DNA of 25,543 bases, taken from positions 1-25,543 of the IMG/VR virus record IMGVR_UViG_3300008267_006639, one strand, 5' to 3'. The notes beneath the pieces are model-generated. The model was not told the origin of the DNA. It did no database searches and was given only the letters and a program-made list of their open reading frames with translations. The stretch comes from a virus. Of the stretch, positions 12,367 to 19,849 are shown one piece after another. The stretch's first letter is position 1. Every line of letters starts with the position of its first letter. The position numbers and the translations under genes were made by a program.

Positions 12367-12826
12367 TAAACGTTAATTCAAACGTTGGGAGTTTCACTTT
12401 TTTCATATCAGGCAAATCTTTCGAATACGAAATAGATACGTGTGGTTCGTATTCTGGCCATGCATCTTTCATGTCATAGGTATCTTCATAGTATTTTCTG
12501 AGTCTCGATATCGCTAGTGACTCTACCTTCAATACCGGTATGTCATTATTAGCTCCAAGCATCATAATGTCAACTACTTTTGCGCTGTTCGGAGGCGCAA
12601 TTGTGTGTTTACGATTCGGTATATCATGCTTTGAAGTAGTAAAGAAGATTGTTGTATGAAAGTCGAAGTCTTCTTCGTCCTGCTTTGTGCCATCGTACTT
12701 TGTTGTCAGATCAAAGCCGTTTTCTTTTGCCCACTTTCGAAGCTTACGTTGAGTTGCTTCGTCGTATTGTACAGCAACGTATTTTTCTACTGGAGCCTTT
12801 TCCATAAAATCCTTAAATTTAATCAT
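12335..12826 (-). CDS. acb1: Acb1-like anti-CBASS 2H phosphoesterase
   Basis: 163 aa. KYVAVQYDE opens the domain; the two 2H motifs are FDFHTTIFFT (H57-x-T59) and YEPHVSISYS (H129-x-S131), separated by about 70 residues. This layout, the opening YVAV strand and the WPEYEPHVSISY stretch match the T4 gp57B/Acb1 family. Those enzymes hydrolyse the cyclic oligonucleotide signals made by bacterial CBASS defence and so block abortive infection. Acb1 activity here is inferred from family motifs. In T4 the gene lies near tail-fibre assembly genes; here it follows the tail fibre gene, overlapping its stop by 8 nt. A looser alternative is an RNA 2',3'-cyclic phosphodiesterase. Confidence 0.8.
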   Translation of the reverse strand: MIKFKDFMEKAPVEKYVAVQYDEATQRKLRKWAKENGFDLTTKYDGTKQDEEDFDFHTTIFFTTSKHDIPNRKHTIAPPNSAKVVDIMMLGANNDIPVLKVESLAISRLRKYYEDTYDMKDAWPEYEPHVSISYSKDLPDMKKVKLPTFELTFNEIKVDDAST

Positions 12827-14516
12827 AATAAGTTTTTCCTGATTTCACTTCATCGAGTTCTTTCTTTAGCTCTATGATTGCTTCTATCAACAACGGAACT
12901 AATCTTTCATATCTAACTGTTAAATATTTCTCGTCGATTGGAGCAGGAGCAACAATCTCGGGCATAATACGCTGAACCTCTTGAGCAGAGACACCAACCT
13001 CACGTTTGACTTCGTATCCTAAAGCTTGTGCTGTTTCATTTGCTTCATAATAAAACCCAGACAGCGTCATAACCTTATCAAGCGCGTTCTCAATATATCC
13101 AAGCTTATTTTTCAACCTATCATCTGAGTAATAGGCAGTAATATTGTTTGTTGCTCGAATTTCTCCAGAAACACCTGATGCTGCAGTGCCTACACCTAGA
13201 CTATCTACTTGATAATCGTTTGCTGTGTTTAGAGCGTTGGCTGTAGTCGCAGTTGTAGCGGTAGTCGCAGTGTTCGCATTGCCACTAATAGAAATATTCC
13301 AAGTACCTGAAGCTCCAGTACCAGTTTTAGAAGGAGCGTCATTAGCAATTTCTGCATTTACAAATGCCGTTGTAGCTATTTGAGTAGTACTCGTTCCAAC
13401 CGCTGCTGTTGGAGCAGCGGGTATACCGGTAAATATAGGGGACGCAAGAGGGGATTTTGAATCTAACTGCGTCTGAATACTTGATGTTACACCGTCAGAA
13501 TAATTTAATTCAGTTACAGTTGCAGTAAGTCCAGATAAAGTACTGACAGTCGATGCAGTTGTAGCGCTTGTCGCTGTTGCAGCATTGCCACTAATAGAAA
13601 TTGCCCAAGTGCCAGAGGCTCCTGTCCCAGTGAGTGTTGGCGCATATGAGTTATAATTTAAGCTATCTAGATTCAATCTCCAAGCATACCAAGTACCATT
13701 ATAATAGGCTCGAGAGTATATTTGGCCACTATTGTATATTGTATATCTTTGATATACCATGACCCCGTCAGCTAGAACTTCTAACATACCTGCTGCAGCG
13801 GCAGGATAATTTGTGCCACTGCTAGCATTCGCATTTGTGTTTTGGTGATAAAATCCTACAGTAGTATATGTGTTTAAGTCGACTGATCCACCGATATCGG
13901 CGCCCTTTGTGAAGGTATCTGTTGCTGGAGCTTTCGAGTTTAATTGTGTCTGAATACTTGATGTTACACCGTCAGAATAATTTAATTCTGTAATTGTTGC
14001 TGTTAAGTTGGTCAGTGTTACTGCTGTATCTGCGCTTGAAGCATTTGTGGCTGTCGATGCGTTGCCAATAAGATTTGCAGTAATCGTGTTTGCTGCAAAG
14101 TTACGAGATGCATCTCTTACTACGACCTTACTAGCAGTCGATGCATCTGTAGCATCAACCGCCCATGTAGTAGCCGTACCACCATTAAAATTTGAACCAG
14201 TTAAGTAACTTCCGCGAGTAAGTGTTTGTGTAGTATTCGCAGTAAGAGTAATGTTGGCCGAACCGTTAAATGAAACACCATTGATCGTGCGGGCATTTAA
14301 AAATTGAGATGTAGTTGTAGAATTTCCTACTACATTTGCAGTAATCGTATTTGCAGTAAAATTACCAGACGAATCACGAACAACAACTGTACTATTATTT
14401 GCAACTTGAATATTATCAATTGCATATGCAAGTTTATAAAAATTGTCATCTAGTTCTGCAAATGTTAAAGCAGAACCTTTTTCATTTCTATAAAGAATAT
14501 CGTCAACAGTTGCCAT
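12819..14516 (-). CDS. Tail fibre protein with receptor-binding knob and S74 chaperone domain
   Basis: 565 aa. The N-terminus MATVDDILYRNEKGSALTFA with ELDDNFYKL is a baseplate/fibre attachment type seen in marine T4-like fibres. The shaft is built of Ala/Thr/Asn repeats (ANTITANVVGN and ATVTELNYSDGVTS types). A knob-like domain around TTVGFYHQNTN...YYNGTWYAWRLN occupies the middle. The C-terminal about 100 residues form a Peptidase_S74 intramolecular chaperone: YYSDDRLKNKLGYI holds the Ser-Asp cleavage dyad, followed by GVSAQEVQRIMPEIV and a coiled-coil tail. It should trimerise, self-cleave and bind the host surface. A 41-bp direct repeat flanks the knob. Start overlaps the previous stop (TAATG). 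Confidence 0.93.
   Translation of the reverse strand: MATVDDILYRNEKGSALTFAELDDNFYKLAYAIDNIQVANNSTVVVRDSSGNFTANTITANVVGNSTTTSQFLNARTINGVSFNGSANITLTANTTQTLTRGSYLTGSNFNGGTATTWAVDATDASTASKVVVRDASRNFAANTITANLIGNASTATNASSADTAVTLTNLTATITELNYSDGVTSSIQTQLNSKAPATDTFTKGADIGGSVDLNTYTTVGFYHQNTNANASSGTNYPAAAAGMLEVLADGVMVYQRYTIYNSGQIYSRAYYNGTWYAWRLNLDSLNYNSYAPTLTGTGASGTWAISISGNAATATSATTASTVSTLSGLTATVTELNYSDGVTSSIQTQLDSKSPLASPIFTGIPAAPTAAVGTSTTQIATTAFVNAEIANDAPSKTGTGASGTWNISISGNANTATTATTATTANALNTANDYQVDSLGVGTAASGVSGEIRATNNITAYYSDDRLKNKLGYIENALDKVMTLSGFYYEANETAQALGYEVKREVGVSAQEVQRIMPEIVAPAPIDEKYLTVRYERLVPLLIEAIIELKKELDEVKSGKTYYD
13471..13511. repeat. 41-bp perfect direct repeat in the fibre gene, copy 1
   Basis: Identical to 13948-13988. 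It encodes part of the TELNYSDGVTSSIQTQL shaft repeat. The offset between copies is 477 bp, a multiple of three, so recombination would stay in frame. Confidence 0.9.
13948..13988. repeat. 41-bp perfect direct repeat in the fibre gene, copy 2
   Basis: Second copy of the repeat at 13471-13511. The codons between the copies include the knob-like domain. Confidence 0.9.
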
Positions 14517-14869
14517 TAGGTAATATCTCCATTTGGGCCGTAATATTTCCCTACATATGAAACGTAGGTATTACCAGAATAACCCGGGTTATTCTCTATA
14601 TATCCTGATTTGACATAATCAAAAATAGTTTTTTCGGCATCACTTAATAATTCTACAAACAAATAAATTTGAGCCGATAACGCAGTCCTTATAGATGTAT
14701 TAGATTCTCTTGTTTGTAATTGTAAAAGAGTTTCGTAATCAGGATTTCCTTCTCTCAATACGTCTAAATCGTTGATAAGCGCAAGTTTATTTTCAGGCAG
14801 ATTAGTAGTGTTATACTCATCTACAAGCATTTGTACTGCTGTTTCGTATGTGTAATTCGGTATATTCAT
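14516..14869 (-). CDS. Small protein between PAAR tip and tail fibre (117 aa)
   Basis: Helical N-terminal two-thirds (YETAVQMLVDEYNTTNLP, LLQLQTRESNTS, LFVELLSDAEKTIFDYV) and a Gly/Tyr-rich tail ending KYYGPNGDIT. No recognised family. Start overlaps the PAAR stop (ATGA) and its stop overlaps the fibre start, so it belongs to the tail module and could be a fibre connector, assembly factor or baseplate component. The tail composition fits a structural protein. Confidence 0.72.
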   Translation of the reverse strand: MNIPNYTYETAVQMLVDEYNTTNLPENKLALINDLDVLREGNPDYETLLQLQTRESNTSIRTALSAQIYLFVELLSDAEKTIFDYVKSGYIENNPGYSGNTYVSYVGKYYGPNGDIT

Positions 14870-15174
14870 CCAACAAACACGCTCGTTGAAGCTTCTCCTG
14901 CAGCATTTGGAAACCAGTCTTCACCGCAACTATCAGTACCGTGGCCGCCAGTAGCATCTCCAAGTCTATGAACAGCTATACCATTAAAGAAAACTGTTCC
15001 GGATCCTGCAACAGCAGGATCACCGCATGCGGTCGTGTCTCCCACAACAATAGCGAGTTCGCCATTAATATACACACTTGTGTTTAGTCCTGACACATAC
15101 GCAGTTTGATGAAACGGATCACAAGGCGAGGCGTGACCGATATGTTTATCACCGTTACGAACTACTGCCGGCAT
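14866..15174 (-). CDS. PAAR-domain spike tip protein
   Basis: 102 aa. MPAVVRNGDKHIGHASPCDP opens the domain, with a second GELAIVVGDTTACGDP repeat, then GSGTVFFNGIAVHRLGDATG and GHGTDSCG. His and Cys at the usual PAAR positions can bind a metal at the cone tip. PAAR proteins (gp5.4 in T4) sharpen the central spike that punctures the outer membrane. AAGGA lies 9 nt before the ATG, inside the end of the AbrB-like gene. The downstream neighbours are tail proteins. Confidence 0.9.
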   Translation of the reverse strand: MPAVVRNGDKHIGHASPCDPFHQTAYVSGLNTSVYINGELAIVVGDTTACGDPAVAGSGTVFFNGIAVHRLGDATGGHGTDSCGEDWFPNAAGEASTSVFVG

Positions 15175-15334
15175 CGTCTTTCTTCCTTATGACTGCCATG
15201 TTACCCATGATTTCCCATTCAAGAAGAGTTTGATCATCCCAGCCCATTTGTTTCATAAGCGCTGCGTTAAATTCAATGTAAGGCTCGCCGTGTTCATCTT
15301 CTTTTACTGTTGATACACCAATGATGTCTGCCAT
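15155..15334 (-). CDS. AbrB/MazE-like small protein (59 aa)
   Basis: Starts MADIIGVSTVKEDEHGEPYI and has EFNAALMKQMGW, then LLEWEIMGNMAVIRKK. The pattern [DE]GEPYIEF...LMKQMGW..GD.LEWE....IRK matches a swapped-hairpin AbrB fold, common as small phage proteins of this size that may bind DNA. AGGA lies 8 nt upstream of the ATG. It follows the PhoH-like stop by two nt and its end overlaps the PAAR start by 20 nt. The DNA-binding role is inferred. Confidence 0.72.
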   Translation of the reverse strand: MADIIGVSTVKEDEHGEPYIEFNAALMKQMGWDDQTLLEWEIMGNMAVIRKKDDAGSSS

Positions 15335-15336
15335 AT

Positions 15337-16083
15337 TTATAGTCCTAATCTGTCACGTTCGATGATATAAGACTTGACTAACTTTGATCTTACGATGTCT
15401 TCTACTTGGAAGTCGACGAATTCAAACTCTTTCATTCGTTCAATAATTCTCATAAAGTCACGGAGACCTGATAGTTCTTTCTTACGCTCTGAGGTAAGAT
15501 CGTCTTGCTTTACATCGCCACAAAAGATGATTCTGCAATTCTCACCAACACGAGTCATAACTGTATGAAGTTCACCGTCTCCCATGTTCTGAACTTCGTC
15601 AACAAGAAGAATACAATCATCGAACGTCTCACCACGAAGATATGATGTAGTAATAAAATCTACGTAACCTTTGCCCTTGAGTACCTCGTATGCATCGCCT
15701 CTACCAAAAAGTTTAGTAGCAATAGGAACGTATGGTGCTTCAAATACTTTTGCTTTATCTTTCGGCGATCCCGGTAAGAATCCCTGATCACGTGTTGATA
15801 CAGTCGACCGAACAATATAGACTTTCTTATACGGCGAATTTGTCTTGAGTACTTCTTTGAGAGCAAAATGTAGACCCAGAAATGTTTTACCTGTACCAGC
15901 GATACCGTGAAGCATCATGTTGTATCCATCATCCCAACGATCAAATGCAAGTCTTTGATTCTCTGTCATTGGTGATATATCAGACTTCATAGTAAACATT
16001 TTTGCTTCAATTGAGTCTTGTGTGCCGTCTTGCTTTAAGATTCTTTTTTGCCGCTTTGTTAGTCTTTGTTGTTGTAGGGGCAT
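15337..16083 (-). CDS. phoH: PhoH-like ATPase
   Basis: 248 aa. Walker A GIAGTGKT (60-67), VYIVRSTVSTRDQGFLPG and Walker B CILLVDEVQNMG (D162/E163), then IIFCGDVKQDD. These are the hallmark blocks of PhoH family P-loop ATPases related to the RNA helicase/RNase superfamily. PhoH is widespread in marine T4-like phages and often used as a marker gene; despite the name, its link to phosphate stress in phages is unproved. AGGA precedes the ATG. Downstream are the AbrB-like and PAAR genes in the same direction. Confidence 0.95.
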   Translation of the reverse strand: MPLQQQRLTKRQKRILKQDGTQDSIEAKMFTMKSDISPMTENQRLAFDRWDDGYNMMLHGIAGTGKTFLGLHFALKEVLKTNSPYKKVYIVRSTVSTRDQGFLPGSPKDKAKVFEAPYVPIATKLFGRGDAYEVLKGKGYVDFITTSYLRGETFDDCILLVDEVQNMGDGELHTVMTRVGENCRIIFCGDVKQDDLTSERKKELSGLRDFMRIIERMKEFEFVDFQVEDIVRSKLVKSYIIERDRLGL

Positions 16084-16097
16084 TATTGGTCCTTGTA

Positions 16098-16331
16098 TTA
16101 AAGAGTATCAATCGTAGAATACTTGTGCGCTGACTTAGCTTTTATAAGGACGTCGTTGAAGCTCTTGTCGATTTTGCGCACACCCATGCGCACCGGATCA
16201 GCAAAGCCCGGTGTTGCTAGATTCTGCTTGATATGAGGGTTGTTTGTAAGAAATTCATCTCTCTCAGCGAAAGACATCATCTCGGTGAAAACTTCTTCAG
16301 TTTCAGTGTTGGTAAAGGTGTAGGTTGGCAT
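16098..16331 (-). CDS. Conserved T4-like phage protein (77 aa)
   Basis: Starts MPTYTFTNTETEEVFTEMMS, then ERDEFLTNNPHIKQNL, DPVRMGVRK and a C-terminal KSAHKYSTIDTL. I recognise the MPTYxF.N..T.E.F...M...ERE.FL..NPHI...DPVRLG pattern from T4-like marine phages, where it commonly sits beside phoH. Its opening resembles FmdB-type proteins, but no zinc Cys are present. The ATG at 16331 has CGGAG 5 nt upstream; a longer frame to 16400 would run through the terminator. Confidence 0.85.
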   Translation of the reverse strand: MPTYTFTNTETEEVFTEMMSFAERDEFLTNNPHIKQNLATPGFADPVRMGVRKIDKSFNDVLIKAKSAHKYSTIDTL

Positions 16332-16343
16332 AATAACTCCGAT

Positions 16344-16372
16344 AAAAGAAAAGGGTCCCATGATAGGGACCC
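16344..16372 (-). terminator. Rho-independent terminator after the HAD gene
   Basis: Stem GGGTCCC/GGGACCC (7 bp, 6-nt loop) followed by TTTTCTTTT on the minus strand, in the 72-nt gap between the HAD stop and the 77-aa start. No promoter is obvious between it and the 77-aa gene, so some read-through may be needed for phoH. Confidence 0.88.
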
Positions 16373-16403
16373 GTTCACTACCACAATAGTATTTATTCAA
16401 TAC

Positions 16404-16985
16404 TTAAGTGATCAGTTCATAAATGTGACGCCAATTTTGCACACGAGTAACATCGGCATGATGCTGGTGTCTATTATGGCCGTGGTCAAGAAGCAAAGAA
16501 TTTAGACCAGTATTCAGTCCTGTAATTGCGTTCTCGAACTTATCTTCAACCCAGATACAGCCGCTGTCTTTGTACTCAGCAAGAGCTTCGTCTTTGTCAG
16601 CACCGGTGTCGAGACACAAGATTTTTTCAAAAGCGGTTTCACCGAACAAGCGATGAATGTTACGTTTACGTAGTTCACCAGCGTAAGGATCTTTACTCAA
16701 AGACGTAATACAATGAAACACATATCCATGTTCTTCATGTAACTTTCGAACGTACTTAATCGCATCTCTGAAAGGAGGAAGGTGTTCGATTCGAGCACTC
16801 TCGTTAAAGTGCCGAGCGAGAGCTTTTGCTTTCTCTTTCGTAATGTCGAACGATTTTTCGATTTGGTATTCATCGTTCTTCGCGATTGGATATCCGTGAA
16901 ACTTCATCCATTCAGTAAAAGAGTAGAACCAATCGAGTAGTACCCCGTCAGCGTCGACGAGGATTAGTTTGTCACGCAGTTTCAT
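16404..16985 (-). CDS. HAD-superfamily phosphatase (5'-nucleotidase-like)
   Basis: 193 aa. LILVDADGVLLDW holds the nucleophile and acid (D11-x-D13), CITSL is the motif-II Ser/Thr block, ADKDEAL supplies the motif-III Lys, and CIWVEDKFENA gives the acidic motif IV. The helical cap region (residues about 20-80) is the C1 type of 5'(3')-deoxyribonucleotidases. It may dephosphorylate nucleotides or a sugar phosphate in the cytoplasm; exact substrate unknown. AAGGAAAGG precedes the ATG. It has its own promoter at 17010-17037 and ends at a terminator, so it is a single-gene unit. Confidence 0.83.
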   Translation of the reverse strand: MKLRDKLILVDADGVLLDWFYSFTEWMKFHGYPIAKNDEYQIEKSFDITKEKAKALARHFNESARIEHLPPFRDAIKYVRKLHEEHGYVFHCITSLSKDPYAGELRKRNIHRLFGETAFEKILCLDTGADKDEALAEYKDSGCIWVEDKFENAITGLNTGLNSLLLDHGHNRHQHHADVTRVQNWRHIYELIT

Positions 16986-17009
16986 ATTAAAACCTTTCCT
17001 TACATGATC

Positions 17010-17037
17010 AATATAATCACTAGCAGAAAAATGTCAA
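17010..17037 (-). promoter_or_regulatory. Promoter of the HAD gene
   Basis: TTGACATTTTT -35, 16-bp spacer, TATATT -10. The TGA stop of the 57-aa gene is inside the TTGACA box. Confidence 0.75.
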
Positions 17038-17207
17038 TGGCTAATATCACTTTCGAAGAAACTATTTTTTCGTAGTGACTTCTGTTCGCGCTGCTGTTTC
17101 ACAAACTCTTTCTTTGGATTATAGCGCTTACCATCTTTTTTAATGTCATCAGACGATTCCCATTCGTCGTCATGCCAATCTTTAAACTTCTTCTGCTTTT
17201 TAGCCAT
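17034..17207 (-). CDS. Small charged protein (57 aa)
   Basis: MAKKQKKFKDWHDDEWESSD then DIKKDGKRYNPKKEFVKQQR and FFESDISH. Very rich in Lys, Asp and Glu and likely disordered. The ATG overlaps the end of the DUF6433-like gene (7 nt shared) and the TGA stop is within the next promoter's -35. No family recognised; the tight packing argues that it is real. Confidence 0.62.
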   Translation of the reverse strand: MAKKQKKFKDWHDDEWESSDDIKKDGKRYNPKKEFVKQQREQKSLRKNSFFESDISH

Positions 17208-17667
17208 TTTTTGGCTTACGTCCTCTTTTAGGTTGTTCTGCGATAACTGGTAGATTTAGACCTAGGCCTTCGTTGATTACATCAGCTGTTAGACCTTTTG
17301 GCGGTGTTTGTAGAAGAACAAGCTCCATGAGCTTAGCATCTTCTTTGTCAATGCTTTCAAGCAACTCGATGAATAAAAACTCTCTTCGGTACTGCCCGAG
17401 CTTGTCACCATCGTAACCTTTGATAAAATACCGAAGCTTACGGGTTTGACGATATAACATACCTTGTGACTCAACGTGAGGCGAAGGCTTGTATGGTGGA
17501 ACGCTATCAGATGGAATATTCCATTTGAAGTTTTCTTTGTCAAACATTACCGTCATGATAGTACGAAGAGACTGACTATTGTTTCTTTTTAGAAAGTCGA
17601 CTTTTTCTTCACGTGTCGGTAATGTTGATGTTTTGTTCACAATCTCAGATAATGAAAGTGTTGCCAA
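17200..17667 (-). CDS. DUF6433-like T4-like phage protein (155 aa)
   Basis: Contains LSEIVNKTSTLPTREEKVDF and LKRNNSQSLRTIMTVMFD, then PPYKPSPHVESQGMLY, RKLRYFIKG, REFLFIELLESIDKEDAKLM and PPKGLTADVINEGLGL. This order matches a protein conserved in T4-like phages next to RNase H that I know as DUF6433; its biochemical role is unknown. The start is TTG with GGAG 7 nt upstream; the next Met is about 36 residues in and would cut the conserved N-terminus. It lies 23 nt downstream of the RNase H stop, in the same transcript. Confidence 0.83.
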   Translation of the reverse strand: MATLSLSEIVNKTSTLPTREEKVDFLKRNNSQSLRTIMTVMFDKENFKWNIPSDSVPPYKPSPHVESQGMLYRQTRKLRYFIKGYDGDKLGQYRREFLFIELLESIDKEDAKLMELVLLQTPPKGLTADVINEGLGLNLPVIAEQPKRGRKPKNG

Positions 17668-17690
17668 TATGGTTCTCCGTTCGAGCTCCC

Positions 17691-18545
17691 TCAGAACTCG
17701 TTTAGAGACTCGGTGAGCAGTTTAAGACGATTTTTGATAAAGTAGTTAAGAAGTTGCGAACGATCTTTCGTATTTTCTTTGTTATATTCTTCAAGAATAC
17801 GCTCTTTAAGATGAGCAGGAACTTGAGAAAGATCAATAAGTGATTGATTTCGAGCATAGTTTCGCTTAACTTCTGAACTCATTTTATTTATATCAATCCA
17901 TTCTTCCAACCGTTTCTTAGTAACTGGCTTCTGACGGATGTTCATGACGAAAGAATTGTCGACTGAGAGGATGTTTGGAATACCGTCTCCAGCATCACCT
18001 TTTACAATATGCTCATACAAATACTGTTCTGGATTCGAATGAGAAACCCACTTCTTCATTACAGGGTTGTACTGCTTTACATTTGCATACTTGTGCAGCT
18101 GAATGTAGTCCTTATCACCAGATAGGATAAGAAACTTCTCGCCAGTATTCAACTCACGACCTTCTTGGTGGATGATAGTACCAATGATGTCGTCAGCCTC
18201 ACAAGCATCGATTTGAATTACTTTATACGGAAAGATCGTTTTCAGCTCTTCACGGATCTTGTTCAATGCGTTGAAGATAGCAGTCCAGTCGAGTTCAGAC
18301 TCTTCACGATTCTTACGACGAGATGCTTTGTAGTAGGGAAACTGCGTCCGGCGCCAGTAGTTTTTGTCGTCGGCACAGATGATGAGTTCTCCGAATTCTT
18401 CTTTGAACTTCATACGGTTGAAGCGGATAGAGTTGAGAACCATATGACGAATCATGTTCTCATCTACTTCTGCGTTGTGGTGATTGCCAATCTGCATCAT
18501 AAGATTGGCAATCATAACTTGATTGAGGTCGACCAAGATGGCCAT
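17691..18545 (-). CDS. rnh: T4-type RNase H (5'-3' flap exonuclease family)
   Basis: 284 aa. Acidic metal-binding motifs of the FEN/T4 RNase H family are in place: MAILVDLNQV (D6), IICADDKNYWRR, DACEADDIIG, LILSGDKDYIQL and GDAGDGIPN. A C-terminal helical part (ERILEEYNKENTKDRS...) follows. It should remove RNA primers from lagging-strand fragments, working with phage polymerase and ssDNA-binding protein. AGGAG lies 8 nt before the ATG. A promoter with a perfect -10 lies 29-56 nt upstream. The downstream DUF6433-like neighbour is conserved in related phages. Confidence 0.92.
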   Translation of the reverse strand: MAILVDLNQVMIANLMMQIGNHHNAEVDENMIRHMVLNSIRFNRMKFKEEFGELIICADDKNYWRRTQFPYYKASRRKNREESELDWTAIFNALNKIREELKTIFPYKVIQIDACEADDIIGTIIHQEGRELNTGEKFLILSGDKDYIQLHKYANVKQYNPVMKKWVSHSNPEQYLYEHIVKGDAGDGIPNILSVDNSFVMNIRQKPVTKKRLEEWIDINKMSSEVKRNYARNQSLIDLSQVPAHLKERILEEYNKENTKDRSQLLNYFIKNRLKLLTESLNEF

Positions 18546-18573
18546 TGTGTTTACTCCTGTTTCATACTATAAA

Positions 18574-18601
18574 ATTATATATCAACTTCGGAGAATGTCA
18601 A
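18574..18601 (-). promoter_or_regulatory. Promoter of the RNase H unit
   Basis: Perfect TTGACA, 16 bp, perfect TATAAT on the minus strand. The TGA of the upstream 400-aa gene lies inside the TTGACA box. Confidence 0.85.
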
Positions 18602-19800
18602 CGGTAAACTTTCAAAATGATAGTTTCTTCGTTGAGTCGACCATTTGCTTGTGCTGGCTTTGTCTTCAGATCAAGGAAGATCTTCGCCGCACGAGATTTT
18701 GTTGTGGCACCGATATCTTTCAATACGTCTTCGGGCTTTCGCAAAGTCTTTTTCAAACAGGACTCTTCTCTCATATTTGTAATGGTTGTACCTTTCACCG
18801 AGAAGCCATCCACTGATGCTGCGATAAGCTGCACCAATTGGCGATACTTGGTATTAAAGAGATACACCTCAGACGCCCCTACAAGGGCTGAAGGGTCGAC
18901 TGAAGTAAGCTTATACTCAGCACTCTCTTTCTGATACTTAACCTTTGCAATCAGTTTTTCAACTGGCACTTTCTTCTTTGCACGGGGCTTACGAACAGCT
19001 TGAACTTTCGATGCAGTTGCTGCGTTGATAAACTTCTGGCAGTCATCGATGATGTTCTTGATGAAAGCCAAATAGTCTTTCTTGTCTTTCGCCGTCTTAA
19101 GATGCTTGTAACCTTCAACAAGATCCGGAGTCTTTTGCGTTACAAGCTCTTCAATCTCGTCGTGCAGAGGCTTATAGTAGTCGTACACCTTTTGAGCAAG
19201 AGGCTTAGGCGCATTGATCTTCTTCAGTTCATTGAAGACTGAGTAGTTCTCAGCATCAAAGATTACTGTTTTGTCGTGGTACTCATCGATCACACCTTCA
19301 ACATCAGCGATGAAGTCACTCGTCTTTTCAGACAAGATATCTGCAGCTGTCCTTACTGTGGCTGGCTTTGCCGAATCACTTACAAGACGATTCTTACGGC
19401 CAGCGTCGATAGCTTCTTGCAACTTACCGTTCAACCAAGCCATTCGCTTTTCACTGAAGTGAGCACCTGCTGAAAGCATCTTGCACAACCCACCAATCGC
19501 AGTGTTAATACGCCACTCTTCAGCTGCTTTAAAGTCGACTAGATCTTGTGTGCGGTTCTTCTTGATCCAAGACTCTGCCCATTTGTAGGCATCTTTGTAA
19601 TCATAGAAATAGTTGTAGTGCTTAAGGTTCTGGTACAGTACAACTTCAGCATCTGGAATATTTGTGAAGTTCGTAATCTCGGCACCAATGTGCTTCTCTT
19701 CAAGAAGCTTTGAGGCACTTGACTTACGTTGCGGAACTGGCTTCAATTCAGGCTTTTTCTTTTTGGTAGTAAGCTTCTTCAGCGCAGCAGTTTTTACCAT
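18598..19800 (-). CDS. Lysine-rich phage protein of unknown function (400 aa)
   Basis: N-terminal 30 residues are basic and low-complexity (AALKKLTTKKKKPELKPVPQ). The central part is helical (DILSEKTSDFIADVEGVIDE, KPLAQKVYDYYKPLHDEIEE). A second basic linker KPRAKKKVPVEKLIAK leads to a C-terminal beta-rich domain of about 110 residues, including VYLFNTKYRQLVQLIAAS and GFSVKGTTITN and ending LNEETIILKVYR. I recall similarly built proteins in marine T4-like phages but no function. The basic ends suggest nucleic acid binding. AAGGAG lies 7 nt before the ATG; strong promoter upstream. Confidence 0.78.
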   Translation of the reverse strand: MVKTAALKKLTTKKKKPELKPVPQRKSSASKLLEEKHIGAEITNFTNIPDAEVVLYQNLKHYNYFYDYKDAYKWAESWIKKNRTQDLVDFKAAEEWRINTAIGGLCKMLSAGAHFSEKRMAWLNGKLQEAIDAGRKNRLVSDSAKPATVRTAADILSEKTSDFIADVEGVIDEYHDKTVIFDAENYSVFNELKKINAPKPLAQKVYDYYKPLHDEIEELVTQKTPDLVEGYKHLKTAKDKKDYLAFIKNIIDDCQKFINAATASKVQAVRKPRAKKKVPVEKLIAKVKYQKESAEYKLTSVDPSALVGASEVYLFNTKYRQLVQLIAASVDGFSVKGTTITNMREESCLKKTLRKPEDVLKDIGATTKSRAAKIFLDLKTKPAQANGRLNEETIILKVYR

Positions 19801-19820
19801 GAGAGGTCTCCTTTGAGAAC

Positions 19821-19849
19821 AGTATATACTATCACAGGAGTGATGTCAA
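19821..19849 (-). promoter_or_regulatory. Promoter of the 400-aa gene
   Basis: Perfect TTGACA, 17 bp, TATACT. The -35 lies in the last codons of the glycosyltransferase gene (encoding Leu-Thr). Confidence 0.82.

Noticed and set aside
15328-15342. TATAAATA string resembling a T4 late promoter
   Set aside because: It overlaps the PhoH stop and the AbrB-like start codon, leaving no leader; likely chance.
18598-19800. Histone-like or topoisomerase identity for the 400-aa Lys-rich protein
   Set aside because: Basic tails alone do not identify a family and no catalytic motif is visible.
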